NCBI GenBank assembly: GCA_947625495.1
Contig: CANQOQ010000002.1
Location: 186,306-220,007, forward strand
Direction of reading: 5' to 3'
DNA length: 33,702 nt
From: Candidatus Gastranaerophilales bacterium
GTDB taxonomy: Bacteria > Cyanobacteriota > Vampirovibrionia > Gastranaerophilales > Gastranaerophilaceae
In this document: positions 32,101 to 33,702 of the stretch, in pieces
How the letters are laid out: each line of letters opens with the position of its first letter
Position numbering within the stretch: the first letter of the stretch is position 1
The notes under the pieces: generated by a model
Told to the model about the DNA's origin: nothing
Seen by the model: only the letters and a program-made list of their open reading frames with translations
Databases searched by the model: none
Translations under genes and position numbers: made by a program

Positions 32101-33057
32101 TGCATTTTCACATAATGTAAGAATTCCATCTTCTTCTATATTGGTAACACCGCTGTTGCCGATATCAAATTGCTGCCCGTTGAGATTTAATTGTATTTTT
32201 TCATCCGTAATACTGCTGTTTACAACGGTTTCGCCCTTTTTAATATTTAGAGTTCCTGCATTATATATGCTGTCACTTTCCGTTTCAAATTTAACTTTAT
32301 GTTCTCCTTCAGCTTCAATATTTACGGTTTCAAGGTTAAATATAGCACCGCCTGCAGTTGTTGCTTTATTTTCGTTAAATGTAACATCAGATTCTTTTGC
32401 AGCTATATTTATAACCGTATTTGAATCATTCGTAATAAGTTCAAAATCACCTTTTCCCGTTTCTTCATCATAATTGGTCAGTTTTACTGCCATATTGAAT
32501 ATAGCACCACCGACAGATGTTGCTTCATTTTTTGTAAAATTGCTGTCTGTTATTGTTATTTTTGACTCGGCTTTATCTTCGCCTTCTTCTATACCCAAGG
32601 TTGCAACAGCACCGCCGAATGCTGCTTTATTTGTATCAAAAGTTACTTTATTAATTGTACTGTCAGCAAATTCATTATATATTACACCGCCAAGCATTTG
32701 TGTTGACATATCAAAATTTTGGGTATTTGTTCCTTTGTTTGTAAAGCTTTTAAAGGTACCGTTTGAAATATTAATACCTTCATGTACAAAAAAACCGGCA
32801 CTACCAAAATCAGTACCCGTTATAGTGTGAGTGTTTAATTCTAATTTATGATTAGGAGTATAAATGTCTGACTCATAGTCTCCTACTTCGATAAAATTAT
32901 TTTCAGCTTGAATGTTTCCTTTTAAGGAAGCTTCGGCTCCCGATTCGAGAGCTGATTTTAACCCTGACCAATTGCCGACCTCTTGAGCGCCTGCCTTGTT
33001 GTATGACATAGCCATACAAAACAGCAGAACCGCTAATAATGCTTTTTTCTTTTTCAT
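29182..33057 (-). CDS. Autotransporter with Pmp-like passenger repeats
   Basis: A 1291-residue type V secreted protein. The signal peptide is MKKKKALLAVLLFCMAMSYN..AQ (cleavage about residue 24). The passenger (about 25-990) is a Gly/Asn/Thr-rich beta-helix. Near its N-terminus are three FxxN..GGA[VI] units (FDTNKAAFGGAV, FTKNEATSVGGAI, FNENKATTAGGAI), the motif pair of chlamydial polymorphic membrane proteins. Many GNGT[TV]xI.G[DN]V[TI]NN units follow. The C-terminal beta-barrel (about 1010-1263) starts with AWLRPYATFENVK and ends GVGLQAGVRWTL. A 28-residue hydrophilic tail follows the last strand, unusual because barrels of this class normally end in an aromatic residue. AGAGG precedes the ATG. 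It is divergent from an XRE regulator. Confidence 0.93.
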   Translation of the reverse strand: MKKKKALLAVLLFCMAMSYNKAGAQEVGNWSGLKSALESGAEASLKGNIQAENNFIEVGDYESDIYTPNHKLELNTHTITGTDFGSAGFFVHEGINISNGTFKSFTNKGTNTQNFDMSTQMLGGVIYNEFADSTINKVTFDTNKAAFGGAVATLGIEEGEDKAESKITITDSNFTKNEATSVGGAIFNMAVKLTNYDEETGKGDFELITNDSNTVINIAAKESDVTFNENKATTAGGAIFNLETVNIEAEGEHKVKFETESDSIYNAGTLNIKKGETVVNSSITDEKIQLNLNGQQFDIGNSGVTNIEEDGILTLCENATITQKEINVKGALEAKESGLITGALNIASSGTADVKADKLTSEVTNDGDLALWGGELKQNIKGNGTTGILGNVTNNAKITQKTLVIEKEGDAENGIFTTNLDNINIADKKIHNYGTLILTGGTNEYEISSTDDENNPKEGGLTKIQGDVTNNALISQKVEISSGNLTSSADNIKGEVENKGTYNITGGTIAQVISGNGTVNINGDVISNVQNTLNGTVNIEKGAKLSMGESGNLFDSASALNAKNGSTISLINEKTDSSVLQNLNVALEDSVNIEVDWNDKLASTTEKVQGTIKLSKIDLTKKSDTEYEISNVLKDKISLADDVELVLGENKDNFLSYDSSDGKLKSKEINSVESAVKEVSGGIGSGVYQMSSDEKASESLGTLKSGNLTVNGGGNTLQGNNQEGAKVESGATLNLADIEVSGFANGTAVENEGNVNLSNVTLNDKITGNGTTGIVGDTTLNSTIEGNKLNLSKGTLTLGQSADISKAESFTAEGGALSLQNASIQDTNLGNLTLNQDMNLMLDGNFAEETMDTISANKFSDNGHKINISNINILEPTTAQTFSISPIAENTDEAVKSQLAGAIQYTGGEMVYSPIYKYNATYDPDSAMLNFERGGSGYDNVNPSIMAAPVAAQLGGYLNQLNSYDEAFRNMDMYMLMTKSQRQAMKYRNKYAAADSNLVFDPTNTPYDNTSAWLRPYATFENVKLKNGPKVSNVAWGSFFGADSELMELGNGWDGMFGVYLGYNGSHQAYDGISIYQNGATLGLVGMAYKDNFFAGLTANVGSNVASADTMYGNDDFTLLMSGIAAKTGYNWELADGKFIIQPSYMMSYSFVNTFDYTNAAGVRINSDPLNAIQFEPGLKFIGNLNNGWQPYMGVSVVWNVMDKTQFKASDATLPELSVKPFVKYGIGIRKTWGERLTGFFQTFFTSGGRNGVGLQAGVRWTLGSSQPKHANSTDEKKYIKANSDYKNNII

Positions 33058-33092
33058 TCTTTTACCTCTTTTCTTATTTATAAAAGTGATGT

Positions 33093-33229
33093 TTACGGCA
33101 ACAATACTTTAAATTCCAAAATTTAAATAAATATATATTTGAGCATACTTCACCTTGTTTTTAATAATAACATAAAAAATATAAAAGTGACAATAATGAC
33201 AATAAATATATAAATAAATATTGCCGTAA
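33093..33229. promoter_or_regulatory. Divergent autotransporter/XRE control region with inverted sites
   Basis: A perfect inverted pair, TTACGGCAA (33093-33101) and TTGCCGTAA (33221-33229), brackets the divergent promoters. A minus-strand promoter for the autotransporter is plausible: TTGTCA (33188-33193), 17 nt, TTATTA (33165-33170). The -35 lies in a tandem direct repeat TGACAATAA TGACAATAA (33188-33205). These are candidate sites for the XRE protein. Confidence 0.5.
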
Positions 33230-33281
33230 TAGTTGTGTTTAGATTTCGATTTTTAGTTAAAAATATTACAAAAGAGGCAAT

Positions 33282-33620
33282 ATGAACAATAGTGAATTTG
33301 GTAAGAAATTAAAAGAACTGAGAAAATCAAAAGGATATACACAGCAAGCGTTAGCTGAAAAAGCCGAGATTGATGAAAAGCACCTTTCCCGTGTTGAAAA
33401 CGGCAAGTATTTTCCTTCTTATGCTACACTTAGTAAATTATTGAATGCTTTAGGCGTAACACTTAATGAGGTCGGAATTCAACTCGAACAAGCCGAAATC
33501 AACAAAAATCCCCTGTATTCAAAAGCCTTGCAAATACTTAATTCCGCTCAAAATGATAATGAACTTTTATGTTATATCGAAAGTTTAAAAGCTATCCAAA
33601 AAGCATTGAAACTTAAATAA
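33282..33620 (+). CDS. XRE-family transcriptional regulator
   Basis: A 112-residue regulator with a Cro/C1 helix-turn-helix at about 8-62 (FGKKLKELRKSKGYTQQALA, EIDEKHLSRVENGKYFPS, LSKLLNALGVTLNEVG). A short helical C-terminal part (about 70-112) may serve dimerisation. AGAGGC precedes the ATG. It is divergent from the autotransporter, and matching inverted sites lie in the shared region, so control of the autotransporter and of itself is likely. It does not resemble the HigA in this window. Confidence 0.92.
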   Translation: MNNSEFGKKLKELRKSKGYTQQALAEKAEIDEKHLSRVENGKYFPSYATLSKLLNALGVTLNEVGIQLEQAEINKNPLYSKALQILNSAQNDNELLCYIESLKAIQKALKLK

Positions 33621-33630
33621 TAATTTTAAG

Positions 33631-33675
33631 TTGACACCATCTGATTTTTATATCATAATAGTCCGTAATCGGACT
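33631..33675 (+). promoter_or_regulatory. Promoter with palindromic operator at the right edge
   Basis: TTGACA (33631-33636), exactly 17 nt, CATAAT (33654-33659). A perfect palindrome AGTCCG-TAAT-CGGACT (33660-33675) begins right after the -10 and covers the expected transcription start. The gene it serves lies outside the window. Confidence 0.65.
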
Positions 33676-33702
33676 TATTATTTTATAAGTGTGGGGATAT
33701 TT

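Noticed and set aside
30587-32830. Long plus-strand frames opposite the autotransporter
   Set aside because: They are antisense shadows of the repetitive passenger; no ribosome-binding site or family resemblance.

Overview
The window is AT-rich DNA (roughly two thirds A+T by eye) from a diderm bacterium. It carries a classical autotransporter with a C-terminal beta-barrel, a periplasmic amidase and several N-terminally anchored exported proteins. The gene order rpmJ-rpsM-rpsK-rpsD-rpoA-rplQ-truA-rplM-rpsI, with glgC and lepA nearby, would fit a gut-type member of the Cyanobacteriota/Melainabacteria (Gastranaerophilales-like). That assignment is an inference from gene order and composition only; other AT-rich diderms cannot be excluded.

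Layout. (1) 1-3320: eroded tandem cassettes. Each has a GH24 lysozyme facing a small membrane-anchored protein read from a very regular TTGTTT-17-TATAAT promoter. One lysozyme copy is broken by a GC-rich palindromic insertion and by a G9 tract. (2) 3474-10616: housekeeping block, typA, then infA-rpmJ-rpsM-rpsK-rpsD-rpoA-rplQ-truA-rplM-rpsI with tight spacing and a strong terminator. A second GC-rich palindromic insertion lies between rpmJ and rpsM. (3) About 10.7-25.5 kb: an accessory island between rpsI and lepA. It holds five ~163-residue paralogues plus two related proteins, nearly all ending in the same AAAAAGCACCC..GGGTGC-T terminator. Three of the transcription units start with a homologous ~165 nt leader that can fold into three hairpins with compensatory changes. 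Interleaved are kelch-type and other membrane-anchored proteins on the minus strand, three of them behind promoters with C9-C10 tracts (G on the coding strand) between the -35 and -10. Also here are a small RNA followed by a HEPN-domain protein, a higBA toxin-antitoxin pair, a Fic protein, an amidase, an EEP-family protein and an alpha/beta hydrolase. (4) 25.6-29.2 kb: lepA, glgC and a membrane-anchored thioredoxin. (5) 29.2-33.7 kb: a 1291-residue Pmp-like autotransporter divergent from an XRE regulator, with matching inverted sites between them.

How it fits together. Three themes recur: a constant 5' part (promoter, leader or N-terminus) joined to a variable gene body; homopolymeric G/C tracts placed where slippage would switch expression; and convergent gene pairs around a shared terminator. 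The strongest candidates for undescribed biology are the small RNA/HEPN locus (18229-19127), the covarying leader family, the poly-G promoters, and the lysozyme/anchored-partner cassettes.
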